Source of the DNA: Geobacillus icigianus
GTDB lineage: Bacteria; Bacillota; Bacilli; Bacillales; Anoxybacillaceae
Direction: 5' to 3'
Assembly: GCF_000750005.1 (NCBI RefSeq)
Contig: NZ_JPYA01000004.1
Coordinates: 1-32,189, forward strand
DNA: 32,189 bases
The notes under the pieces are model-generated. The model ran no database searches, was not told where the DNA came from, and worked only from the letters and a program-made list of their open reading frames with translations. Shown piece by piece: positions 23,555 through 30,476 of this stretch. Position 1 is the stretch's first letter; each line of letters opens with the position of its first letter. The position numbers and the translations under genes are program-made.

Positions 23555-24340
23555 ATGGAAAAAGAACATACGGTCAAGTCCGTGCGCCGGGCGCTGCAAA
23601 TTATCGAGATTGTCAGCGCGAAAAAGGATGGGCTGGGTGTGACGGAAATCGCCAAGCAAATGGACATCAACAAAAGTTCGGTCTATCGTATTTTAACGAC
23701 GCTCGCCCAATACGGCTATATCGAACAGCATCCGGAAACGGAGCGGTATAAGCTCGGTTACAAATTTTTGGAACTCAGCTCGAAGCTGCTTGATTCGATC
23801 GATTTGCGCCAAGAGGCAAAGCCGTATTTGCGCCAGCTCGAAAAGGAAACGAATGAGGTGATCCACCTCGTCGTCTATGACCAAGGGGAAGTCATTTATA
23901 TTGAAAAATTGGAAGGAACAGAGACGCTGCGCATGCATTCGAAAGTCGGCAAGCGCGCGCCGATGCACTGCACGGCGGTCGGAAAGGCAATTTTGGCGCA
24001 TTTGCCGCCGGCGGTGGCCGCCGAGATCATTGAGCGAAAAGGGCTGCCGAAGCATACCGATCGAACGATCACCAACCGCGAGGCATTTTTCCGTGAGCTT
24101 GAGACCGTTCGGCAAAACGGATATGCGCTCGATTTGGAAGAAAACGAGTATGGCATCCGCTGTGTGGCGGTGCCCATTTTTGACTATACCGGCAGTGTCG
24201 TAGCGGCGATCAGCGTCTCCGGCCCAACGATTCGCATGACCGACGACCGGATCAGCGATTTGGCCGTGCGCATGCGCCAGCTCGGCAGCGAGCTGTCAGC
24301 TCGGCTTGGGTGCCGGCAGCCTCACTCCGTCCAGCTGTAA
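23555..24340 (+). CDS. IclR-family transcriptional regulator
   Basis: This 261-residue protein has the IclR layout: an N-terminal winged HTH (SVRRALQIIEIVSAKKDG, then GVTEIAKQMDINKSSVYRIL as helix-turn-helix, LAQYGYIEQHPETERYKLG as wing) and a C-terminal effector domain with VIHLVVYDQGEVIYIEKLEG, APMHCTAVGKAILAHLP, LDLEENEYGIRCVAVPIFDY and ISVSGPTIRM. IclR regulators usually sense small organic acids such as glyoxylate, pyruvate or sugar acids. As last gene of the glycolate block it is the obvious candidate to bind the GAAAC/GTTTC sites before glcE and glcB; this is inference. ATG 23555 follows GAGGTGA at proper spacing, with TATAAT upstream. Its stop codon is the loop of the terminator hairpin. 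Confidence 0.9.
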   Translation: MEKEHTVKSVRRALQIIEIVSAKKDGLGVTEIAKQMDINKSSVYRILTTLAQYGYIEQHPETERYKLGYKFLELSSKLLDSIDLRQEAKPYLRQLEKETNEVIHLVVYDQGEVIYIEKLEGTETLRMHSKVGKRAPMHCTAVGKAILAHLPPAVAAEIIERKGLPKHTDRTITNREAFFRELETVRQNGYALDLEENEYGIRCVAVPIFDYTGSVVAAISVSGPTIRMTDDRISDLAVRMRQLGSELSARLGCRQPHSVQL

Positions 24341-24358
24341 CAGCTGGACGCTTTTTTT
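24328..24358 (+). terminator. Intrinsic terminator of the iclR-type gene
   Basis: CGTCCAGCTG (24328-24337) pairs perfectly with CAGCTGGACG (24341-24350), followed by CTTTTTTT. The 3-base loop is the TAA stop codon itself. Confidence 0.93.
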
Positions 24359-24464
24359 AGGAAAAAGGCGCTTTTCACGCCAAGGAAGAGGCGCTTCCTC
24401 ATCAATGTTTTTCGTGCAAATCAGCAAGCCATGCATGTAAAATAGAAGCGAGGTGATTTGCGAC

Positions 24465-26741
24465 GTGAAAAAACAAACGCTTTTGGAATGGATGGAGCAG
24501 CTCCGTCAAGATCCGCATGTCGTCTATTGGCATGAAATCGAACCGAAAGAAGCGGACACCGTTCCGTTTCCCGCTGAACTTGACGCGCGGGTGCGCTTGG
24601 CGCTCGAGGCGCGCGGCATCGCTTCGCTGTATACGCATCAGGCGGCCGCGTACGAGGCGGCGCGGGGCGGGCGGAACGTCGTGGCCGTCACGCCGACCGC
24701 TTCCGGAAAAACGCTTTGCTATAATTTGCCGGTGCTGGATACCATCGCGAAAGCGCCGGAAAGCCGTGCGCTTTATTTGTTTCCGACAAAAGCGCTCGCC
24801 CAAGATCAAATGCATGAACTCCATGAGATCATCGCCGAGATGGAGGCGCCGATTTACACGTATACGTATGATGGCGACACGCCCCCGGTGTTGCGGCAAA
24901 AAATCCGTCAAGCCGGCCATATTGTCATTACGAATCCGGACATGTTGCACACGGCGATTTTGCCCCATCATACGAAATGGATTTCTTTGTTTGAGCAGCT
25001 GCGTTATGTCATTATTGACGAATTGCATACATACCGCGGCGTGTTCGGCAGCCATGTCGCGAACGTGATTCGCCGCTTAAAGCGAATATGCGCTTTTTAT
25101 GGGAGTTCCCCGACATTTATTTGCGCTTCAGCGACGATCGCCAATCCGCAGCAGCTGGCTGAGCGGTTGACAGGGGAACCGATGACGCTCATCGATCAAA
25201 ACGGGGCGCCGCAAGGGCGGAAGTGGTTTGTGCTTTACAATCCGCCGATCGTCGAGCGAACGATGAACGTCCGGCAAAGCGCGGCCAAAACGGCGGTCGA
25301 ATTGGCCCGCCAGCTGCTTTTCAACCGGATTCCGACGATCGTATTCGCCCGCAGCCGCGTCCGCGTCGAACTCATTTTAAGCCATTTGCAGGCAGCGCTG
25401 CGCAGCCGGGGCGGAGAAACAGCGGTTCGCGGCTATCGTGGCGGCTATTTGCCGAACGAGCGGCGCGCGATTGAAAAAGGATTGCGCAGTGGGGAGGTGC
25501 TCGGCGTCGTCAGCACAAACGCCCTTGAACTCGGCGTTGACATCGGACAGCTGCAAGCGTGCGTCATGGCCGGGTATCCAGGAACGATTGCCAGTACATG
25601 GCAACAGGCGGGACGCGCCGGCCGGCGCCACGGCGATTCGCTCGTAGTGCTGGTGGCCAGCTCCAATCCGCTCGATCAATACATGATCTCCCACCCGGAA
25701 TATCTTTTCGCCCGCTCCCCAGAAACGGCGCGCATCAATCCGGACAATTTGCTCATTTTGGTCGACCATCTCAAATGCGCGGCCTACGAGCTGCCGTTCC
25801 GGCGCGGCGAGACGTTCGGCGGCGTGGAGGTCGAAGAGGTGCTCGATTTTTTGACTGAGCAAGGGGTGCTAAACGAACGCGCCGGCCGCTGGCATTGGAT
25901 GAGTGACGCGTTTCCGGCGCATGATGTCAGCTTGCGTTCTGCGGCTCAGGAAAATGTGGTCATCATCGATCGTTCCGAGACGGCCCGCCCTCGCGTCATC
26001 GGCGAGATGGATCGGTTCAGCGCCATGACGCTGCTCCATGAGGAAGCGATTTATTTGCACGAGGGGACTCAATACCAAGTTGAAAAGCTGGACTGGGAGG
26101 AGAAAAAGGCGTACGTCCGCCAAGTGGATGTCGACTATTTTACAGACGCCAATTTGGCCGTGCGGCTCGATGTGCTGTCGGAAGACCGCTGCCAAACGAA
26201 CGGGTCGATGGTCGTGCGCTATGGAGATGTATCGGTTCGGGCGATGGCAACCATTTTTAAAAAGATCAAGTTGTCGACGTTTGAAACGATCGGCTCCGGG
26301 CCAATCCGGCTTCCGGAGGAAACGATCCATACGTCAGCGGCATGGGTGGAGTGGGAGACGGTGCCGCCGCAGTTTTCACCGGCGCAGTTTGAACAGCTTC
26401 TCGTCAGCATGGCCAATGTGCTTGGTCATCTTGTGCCGGTATTTGTCATGTGCGACCGCTCTGACATCCATGTCGTGCCGCAATTAAAAGCTCCGCATTC
26501 CGGGCGGCCGACGATCTTTCTTTACGATCATTACCCCGGCGGTGTCGGTCTGTCTGAGGCGGTGTTTGAGCGATGGACAGAAATCGTAGAGCGGGTGCGG
26601 CAATGGGTGGAGCATTGCCCATGTGCGGACGGGTGTCCGTCGTGCATCGGCGTTTCAAGCGCCGCTTTGCCGTCAGTGAAGCGTCAGCTCGTTGCATTTT
26701 TACGCGAGCAGATGGCCGCTTGGCTGCCGTCATCGGTTTAA
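24465..26741 (+). CDS. mrfA: DNA repair helicase MrfA (YprA)
   Basis: MrfA is a superfamily 2 DNA helicase that in B. subtilis acts with the exonuclease MrfB in a UvrA-independent repair of mitomycin C lesions. The 758-residue protein has Walker A TPTASGKT (residues 76-83), the DExH box IIDELHTYRG (Asp 185 to His 188), motif III ICASATIANP, and C-terminal RecA motifs VVSTNALELGVDIG and TWQQAGRAGRRHG. A C-terminal DUF1998-type zinc module has four Cys in CPCADGCPSCIG. Length is normal (B. subtilis about 750). GTG 24465 was chosen because AGGTGA lies eight bases upstream. mrfB follows after 310 bases, and a MITE-like repeat lies in that gap. TAAAAT at 24438-24443 may be the -10 box. Confidence 0.92.
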   Translation: MKKQTLLEWMEQLRQDPHVVYWHEIEPKEADTVPFPAELDARVRLALEARGIASLYTHQAAAYEAARGGRNVVAVTPTASGKTLCYNLPVLDTIAKAPESRALYLFPTKALAQDQMHELHEIIAEMEAPIYTYTYDGDTPPVLRQKIRQAGHIVITNPDMLHTAILPHHTKWISLFEQLRYVIIDELHTYRGVFGSHVANVIRRLKRICAFYGSSPTFICASATIANPQQLAERLTGEPMTLIDQNGAPQGRKWFVLYNPPIVERTMNVRQSAAKTAVELARQLLFNRIPTIVFARSRVRVELILSHLQAALRSRGGETAVRGYRGGYLPNERRAIEKGLRSGEVLGVVSTNALELGVDIGQLQACVMAGYPGTIASTWQQAGRAGRRHGDSLVVLVASSNPLDQYMISHPEYLFARSPETARINPDNLLILVDHLKCAAYELPFRRGETFGGVEVEEVLDFLTEQGVLNERAGRWHWMSDAFPAHDVSLRSAAQENVVIIDRSETARPRVIGEMDRFSAMTLLHEEAIYLHEGTQYQVEKLDWEEKKAYVRQVDVDYFTDANLAVRLDVLSEDRCQTNGSMVVRYGDVSVRAMATIFKKIKLSTFETIGSGPIRLPEETIHTSAAWVEWETVPPQFSPAQFEQLLVSMANVLGHLVPVFVMCDRSDIHVVPQLKAPHSGRPTIFLYDHYPGGVGLSEAVFERWTEIVERVRQWVEHCPCADGCPSCIGVSSAALPSVKRQLVAFLREQMAAWLPSSV

Positions 26742-26819
26742 CAAACTAGCCGATGATCAACAGTTCGTTCGAATGGCGAAAAGGGGTCGGTCACGAGGGG
26801 GCAAGTGAACCAAGTACGG

Positions 26820-26959
26820 CTAGGAGGCCGGTGATTTCGTGCAAAACACCGTTACGTTCGACCTGTTTCTCAAAGAGAAACCTTGCAGAATCAGCTTTCT
26901 TTTTTGAATGAAAATGTCGCCGATTGGTGTGTGACAGCGTTTTTTCACCAGCCTTCTAG
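26820..26959 (+). repeat. MITE-like interspersed repeat, copy 3, between mrfA and mrfB
   Basis: A 140-bp element bounded by 15-base ends CTAGGAGGCCGGTGA and TCACCAGCCTTCTAG, which are inverted copies with 13 of 15 matches, with TA at each edge. Inside, TTTCTCAAAGAGAAA is a perfect small hairpin and corresponds to the GTTTCTCAAAT segments of copies 1 and 2. Most of the 310-bp mrfA-mrfB gap (26742-27051) is this element; the rest shows nothing recognisable except the mrfB ribosome binding site. Confidence 0.72.
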
Positions 26960-27051
26960 AGCCGGTAGCGTCAAAAGTTCTATGAAAACTCCACACAAAC
27001 CATTCCATTGAACATCGTGGGGCATGCGGAGAGCCAAAGGGAGGTGGACGG

Positions 27052-28347
27052 ATGAAGCCGAAGTTATCGCAATGGAAAGAGTTGCTTGCCGCTCGTCATC
27101 AGTCAAAACGGCCGGCGGACGAAAACGAGGAAGCGGCCAAGCAGCGGTCGGACGTGCCGTATGTCGATCTCTGGCAGGAATACGGCGTAAAGCCGTATTG
27201 GTATGAGGGCGATTATTGCCTTGTTCGGGAAACGTCGTATCCGCTCACTTGGCCACACGGTCGCTATCGGCTTGGTGATTTGTATGACGTGCACCGAAGA
27301 TGGCAGGAGGCGCCTTTTTCCCATCCCCTTTCGTGCCGCGGTTTGGCCGTTAGCGATTTATTCTTTTTTGATACCGAGACGATGGGGTTGTCGAGCGGGG
27401 TCGGAAACGTCATGTTTTTGCTCGGCCATGCCCGCGTGCTCGGCGATCGCGTTGTCGTTCGTCAGCACGTGCTGCCTTATCCCGGGGCGGAAGCGGCGCT
27501 TTACCAAAGCTTCTTGTCGGATGTCGATTACACAACGCTAGTCACCTACAACGGGAAAGCGTTCGACTGGCCGCGCCTAAAAACCCGCCACGCGCTCGTC
27601 CGCGACGTCGTCCCCCACCTGCCGTCGTTCGGCCATTTCGACTTATATCACGCCGCTCGCCGCTTATGGAAAGATGCGCTCGACTCCCTTCGCCTTGAGG
27701 AAGTCGAACGGAGCCTGCTGTCGATCGAACGGGGCGAGGATGTGCCGGGCTTTTTGGCGCCGATGATGTACAAAGAGTTTTTGCACACGCCGCATCCCGA
27801 CCGAATGATGCCGATATTGCGCCATAACGAAAACGATGTGCTGTCGCTCATCTCCCTTTACATCCATTTATCCATCCAACTGCTTGAAGCGGCACAGCTG
27901 GCCGATCCTAGGGAGCAGCTGGCCGCTGCGCGATGGTTGGAAGCGGTGGGGGAAACAGCCGCCGCCCGGAACGTCTACGAACAAGCAAGCGGTAAAGAAG
28001 CAAAAGAGGCCGAAGCGGCAAAATGGCAGCTGTCGCTTTTGTATCGAAGAGAAAAGCGATATGAAGAGGCCGCGGCCATTTGGCGCGACTTATTGGCCGG
28101 CGGGAACGCGCGCTGGAAAGTGAAAGCCGGGTTGGAGCTGGCGAAAGCGTATGAACACCATTTCCGTGATGCCAAAGAGGCGCACCGCTATGCGGTGATG
28201 GCGTACGAAGCGTGGCGGCCGCTCGCCCGGGCAAGCCGGGAACGCAGCGAGAAAGAGGAAATGGAGTGGCGCAAGCGGTTGGCGCGGTTGGAACGCAAGA
28301 AAGCCAAGTCGTCGTTTGCTCATTTCCCTGGCAAGCGCAAAATGTGA
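27052..28347 (+). CDS. mrfB: DNA repair exonuclease MrfB (YprB)
   Basis: MrfB is a metal-dependent DnaQ-fold exonuclease that partners MrfA. The 431-residue protein has the DEDDh residues: Asp 107 and Glu 109 in FFDTETMGLSSG, Asp 172 in TYNGKAFDWPRL, and His 258 and Asp 262 in RHNENDVLSLI. These positions agree with what I recall for the B. subtilis enzyme. After residue 270 comes an Ala/Glu-rich helical region with TPR-like repeats (AARWLEAVGETAAARNVYEQ, LYRREKRYEEAAAIWRDLL). ATG 27052 follows GGGAGGTGG at good spacing. The mrfA gene lies upstream with a repeat element between them. No terminator is obvious downstream; a new promoter for a small gene begins within 40 bases. Confidence 0.92.
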   Translation: MKPKLSQWKELLAARHQSKRPADENEEAAKQRSDVPYVDLWQEYGVKPYWYEGDYCLVRETSYPLTWPHGRYRLGDLYDVHRRWQEAPFSHPLSCRGLAVSDLFFFDTETMGLSSGVGNVMFLLGHARVLGDRVVVRQHVLPYPGAEAALYQSFLSDVDYTTLVTYNGKAFDWPRLKTRHALVRDVVPHLPSFGHFDLYHAARRLWKDALDSLRLEEVERSLLSIERGEDVPGFLAPMMYKEFLHTPHPDRMMPILRHNENDVLSLISLYIHLSIQLLEAAQLADPREQLAAARWLEAVGETAAARNVYEQASGKEAKEAEAAKWQLSLLYRREKRYEEAAAIWRDLLAGGNARWKVKAGLELAKAYEHHFRDAKEAHRYAVMAYEAWRPLARASRERSEKEEMEWRKRLARLERKKAKSSFAHFPGKRKM

Positions 28348-28384
28348 CAAAAATGCAAAAATAGCGGCTTTTTTGTTGCGAATC

Positions 28385-28413
28385 TTGTAGAAAAAAAGAA
28401 AAACATGTACAAT
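28385..28413 (+). promoter_or_regulatory. Promoter of the small membrane peptide gene
   Basis: TTGTAG at 28385-28390, 17-base spacer, TACAAT at 28408-28413 (five of six), 42 bases before the ATG at 28456. Confidence 0.5.
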
Positions 28414-28455
28414 GGCATCGGAACGAATGAAAACGATGGCAGGGAGACGAAGACG

Positions 28456-28539
28456 ATGCGAAGCATGTACAAAAAAATTTTGTATCTCTTTTTTATTGTC
28501 GTCGGCTTGACGTTTGTCGTGTTTCGGTATGTGTACTAA
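28456..28539 (+). CDS. 27-residue single-pass membrane peptide
   Basis: The frame encodes a short basic N terminus (MRSMYKK) and one hydrophobic helix of about 16 residues (ILYLFFIVVGLTFVVF), ending RYVY. AGGGAGACG lies upstream at workable spacing and a credible promoter lies 42 bases before it. The positive-inside pattern suggests an N-in single-pass membrane peptide. The gene sits between mrfB and cotD. I do not recognise a family; small stress or sporulation membrane peptides have this form, but no function is claimed. Promoter, ribosome binding site and composition together make it more likely real than chance. Confidence 0.55.
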   Translation: MRSMYKKILYLFFIVVGLTFVVFRYVY

Positions 28540-28623
28540 CAAGAGCTTGCCCAACGTTTTTCGTTGACGGGAAGGATCGAGCAAGGCGCCTGCCAAAAGA
28601 AGAAAATGGGTATCTATACTAGT

Positions 28624-28651
28624 ACAAGACGGCTCTGTTCATCATAGGCTA
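28624..28651 (+). promoter_or_regulatory. Sigma-K type promoter of cotD
   Basis: CATAGGCTA at 28643-28651 fits the sigma-K -10 consensus CATANNNTA exactly, with AC at 28624-28625 placed 17 bases upstream as the -35. cotD is known to be made late in the mother cell in B. subtilis. Confidence 0.65.
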
Positions 28652-28695
28652 GTATTGTCAACAATCAGCCTAGATGATGAAAGGAGAAGGATGCT

Positions 28696-28947
28696 ATGCA
28701 TTGCCCACCACATGTAACGGCGCCGATCGTTCATCCGCCTCAATGTTGCGTCCAACACCATTTCCAAGCAACGATTGTGCCGCATATCCATCCATCGCAC
28801 ACGACGCACGTGTATCATCACCTGTATGAACATCAGCATTATTTCCCGCATACGGAATCGGCAGTGGCACAAGCGGCCAACCGCCATGTGTACTGCCCTG
28901 CTCCGATGCCGGGATGGGGGCCATTCCCTGCGCCACCTATGCGCTAA
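28696..28947 (+). CDS. cotD: Inner spore coat protein CotD
   Basis: CotD is a small His-rich structural protein of the inner spore coat. This 83-residue protein matches the B. subtilis protein in layout: MHCPPHVTAPIVHPPQCC at the start, TIVPHIHPSHTTHVYHHLY in the middle, and HYFPHTESAV before a short Cys/Pro tail. Histidine makes up a large share of residues and Cys occurs as a CC pair plus singles, suiting cross-linking. ATG 28696 follows AAAGGAGAAGG at five bases; ATG 28691 is too close to that site. A sigma-K-like promoter lies upstream and a terminator hairpin downstream, so it is a single-gene late sporulation unit. Its tail is longer and more Pro-rich than that of B. subtilis. Confidence 0.93.
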   Translation: MHCPPHVTAPIVHPPQCCVQHHFQATIVPHIHPSHTTHVYHHLYEHQHYFPHTESAVAQAANRHVYCPAPMPGWGPFPAPPMR

Positions 28948-28969
28948 AAAGGAGTGGCTCGAGGCCAAA

Positions 28970-29005
28970 AAGGGTGTTCCCGTCAACACGGGGACCCCTT
29001 CTTTT
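28970..29005 (+). terminator. Terminator of cotD
   Basis: AAGGGTGTTCCCG pairs with CGGGGACCCCTT with one bulge and one mismatch, loop TCAACA, followed by CTTTT. It belongs to the same GGGTGTCCC hairpin type as the one at 4690-4736. Confidence 0.75.
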
Positions 29006-29030
29006 GCGTGACAATGCAAGACTGGCGCCA

Positions 29031-29375
29031 GATTTTCAACGGGTCGAGGGCAGACCATTGCCCATGGAACTTTTTCATAAAAATCTCTAAATGGAGCTGA
29101 TTTCTATCCTTGGATGGAGGGCAAGACGTTGCCCATGGATCTTTTCTGTAAAAACCCCTTTACCAAACGTTGATTTTCATCCTTGGCCGGAGGGCAAAGC
29201 GTTGTCCATGGCGTTTCTATGAACATCCCGCAGCGGCAATGAATGTCCATGCTTGCCGGGAAGACGCCGCGATCGGCTTTTTTGCTGAACATCCGCGCAG
29301 CGAGCCATGCGCTTCATCCTTGGGCGGAGGGGAACCGATGGGCCATGGCGCTTTTTTGTCCGTCCTGTTCTTGGT
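29031..29375. repeat. Imperfect ~70-bp tandem repeats between cotD and gpsB
   Basis: About five units begin near 29031, 29099, 29172, 29241 and 29309. Typical unit parts are GATTTTCATCCTTGG, GGAGGGCAA, TTGCCCATGG and a T-rich stretch. In units 1-3 GGGCAA-N4-TTGCCC or a variant forms a small hairpin: GGGCA/TGCCC, GGGCAA/TTGCCC, GGGCAA/TTGTCC. Units 4 and 5 are more decayed. No convincing gene is seen in 29006-29535 on either strand; only the gpsB promoter lies beyond the repeats. Confidence 0.65.
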
Positions 29376-29464
29376 CTCGAAAACGCTGAAAACGGTTTGA
29401 CAGACGGGCGATCCGGACATAGCATCGAAGTGGAGGCGTCGCTTCATTTCTTCCGCTCGGTTCA

Positions 29465-29493
29465 TTGACAATCAGCGCAATTTCTGAAAAAAT
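29465..29493 (+). promoter_or_regulatory. Promoter of gpsB
   Basis: A perfect TTGACA at 29465-29470 and AAAAAT at 29488-29493 with a 17-base spacer, 42 bases before gpsB. Confidence 0.55.
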
Positions 29494-29535
29494 AAAGGAA
29501 AGATGATCGTTGAATGCGGATTGAGGTGAAAAATC

Positions 29536-29832
29536 ATGTCAGCCCAAAGGGTGAAACTGACGCCAAAGGACATATTAGAAAAAGAGTTTCGAGTCAGTAT
29601 GCGGGGGTACAATCAAGACGAGGTCGATCAGTTTTTGGATCTCATCATCAAAGATTACGAGGCGTTTCAGCAAGAAATCGATGAGCTTCGTCAAGAAAAC
29701 GCTCGGCTGAAGCGGCAAGTTGAGGAGTTGCAAAAACGGCCGGCTGTATCGGCGGGAACGACGAATTATGATATTTTGCAGCGTCTTTCCAACTTAGAGA
29801 AGCATGTGTTTGGTCGCAAATTGTATGAATAG
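29536..29832 (+). CDS. gpsB: Cell division protein GpsB
   Basis: GpsB is a DivIVA-like adaptor that shuttles the bifunctional penicillin-binding protein between septum and side wall. The 98-residue protein has the conserved N-terminal membrane/PBP-binding domain ([38 protein letters not shown]), a parallel coiled coil ([20 protein letters not shown]), a short linker, and the C-terminal trimerisation helix [18 protein letters not shown]. Length and all parts are normal. ATG 29536 follows GAGGTGA at six bases. It lies directly upstream of rnpB, as in Bacillus. A TTGACA promoter lies upstream, after the tandem repeats, which may sit in or near its 5' regulatory region. Confidence 0.96.
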   Translation: MSAQRVKLTPKDILEKEFRVSMRGYNQDEVDQFLDLIIKDYEAFQQEIDELRQENARLKRQVEELQKRPAVSAGTTNYDILQRLSNLEKHVFGRKLYE

Positions 29833-29875
29833 TCGGCAGAGCCGCGTCAGCGAAAAAGATTCCGGTTTTTTCCTC

Positions 29876-29904
29876 TTGCTTGCTTGAGGAAAATGAATTA
29901 TACT
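29876..29904 (+). promoter_or_regulatory. Promoter of rnpB
   Basis: TTGCTT at 29876-29881 and TATACT at 29899-29904 with a 17-base spacer, ending 16 bases before the mature RNA. Confidence 0.75.
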
Positions 29905-29920
29905 AGAAGATGCTCGCAGC

Positions 29921-30335
29921 GTTCATCATGTTCGGGTAATCGCTGCGGCCGGTGTTGGCCGTAGAGGAAAGTCCATGCTCGCACGGTGCTGAGATGCCCG
30001 TAGTGTTCGTGCCTAGCGAATCCATAAGCTAGGGCAGTCTGGCTTCGGCTGGGCTGACGGCGGGGAAAGAACCTACGTCCGCTATGCGGATATGGTTCGA
30101 TTACCCTGAAAGTGCCACAGTGACGGAGCTCTAAGGGAAACCTTAGAGGTGGAACGCGGTAAACCCCACGAGCGAGAAACCCAAATGATGGTAGGGGCAC
30201 CTTCCCGAAGGAAATGAACGGAGGGAAGGACAGGCGGCGCTCGCTGCCTGTAGATAGATGATTACCGCCGGAGTACGAGGCGCAAGCCGCTTGCAGTACG
30301 ATGGTACAGAACATGGCTTACAGAACATGATGAAC
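29921..30335 (+). ncRNA. rnpB: RNase P RNA, Bacillus (B) type
   Basis: This is the catalytic RNA of RNase P, which matures tRNA 5' ends. GTTCATCATGTTC at the 5' end pairs with GAACATGATGAAC at the 3' end to form helix P1. Conserved core segments are present: GAGGAAAGTCCATGCTCGC, GGTGCTGAGATGCCCGTAG, AAGTGCCACAGTGACG, TGGAACGCGGTAAACCCC, GCGAGAAACCCAAAT, GTAGATAGATGATTACCGCC and ACAGAACATGGCTTACAGAA. The length of about 415 agrees with the ~417 known for Geobacillus. It lies between gpsB and ypsC, as in Bacillus, with its own promoter and terminator. The ends may be off by a few bases, since GC pairs could extend P1 by two. Confidence 0.97.
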
Positions 30336-30352
30336 GCGGTGGATGGAATCGT

Positions 30353-30384
30353 GAAAAGCCCTCCTGCAGGAAGGAGGGCTTTTC
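30353..30384 (+). terminator. Terminator of rnpB
   Basis: GAAAAGCCCTCCT (30353-30365) pairs perfectly over 13 bp with 30372-30384; the right arm ends in CTTTTC, with further T residues downstream. Confidence 0.93.
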
Positions 30385-30476
30385 CATTTCTTTTTGCTGT
30401 TTTTTCGCTGTCATGGCTATAATGAGGAGTAGAGAAACGGAGCTTGTACATACGTCTGTTAGATAGGGGGAACATA

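Noticed and set aside
29031..29375. CRISPR array
   Set aside because: The repeat units are about 70 bp, imperfect along their whole length and directly adjacent, with no unique spacers and no cas genes in the window.
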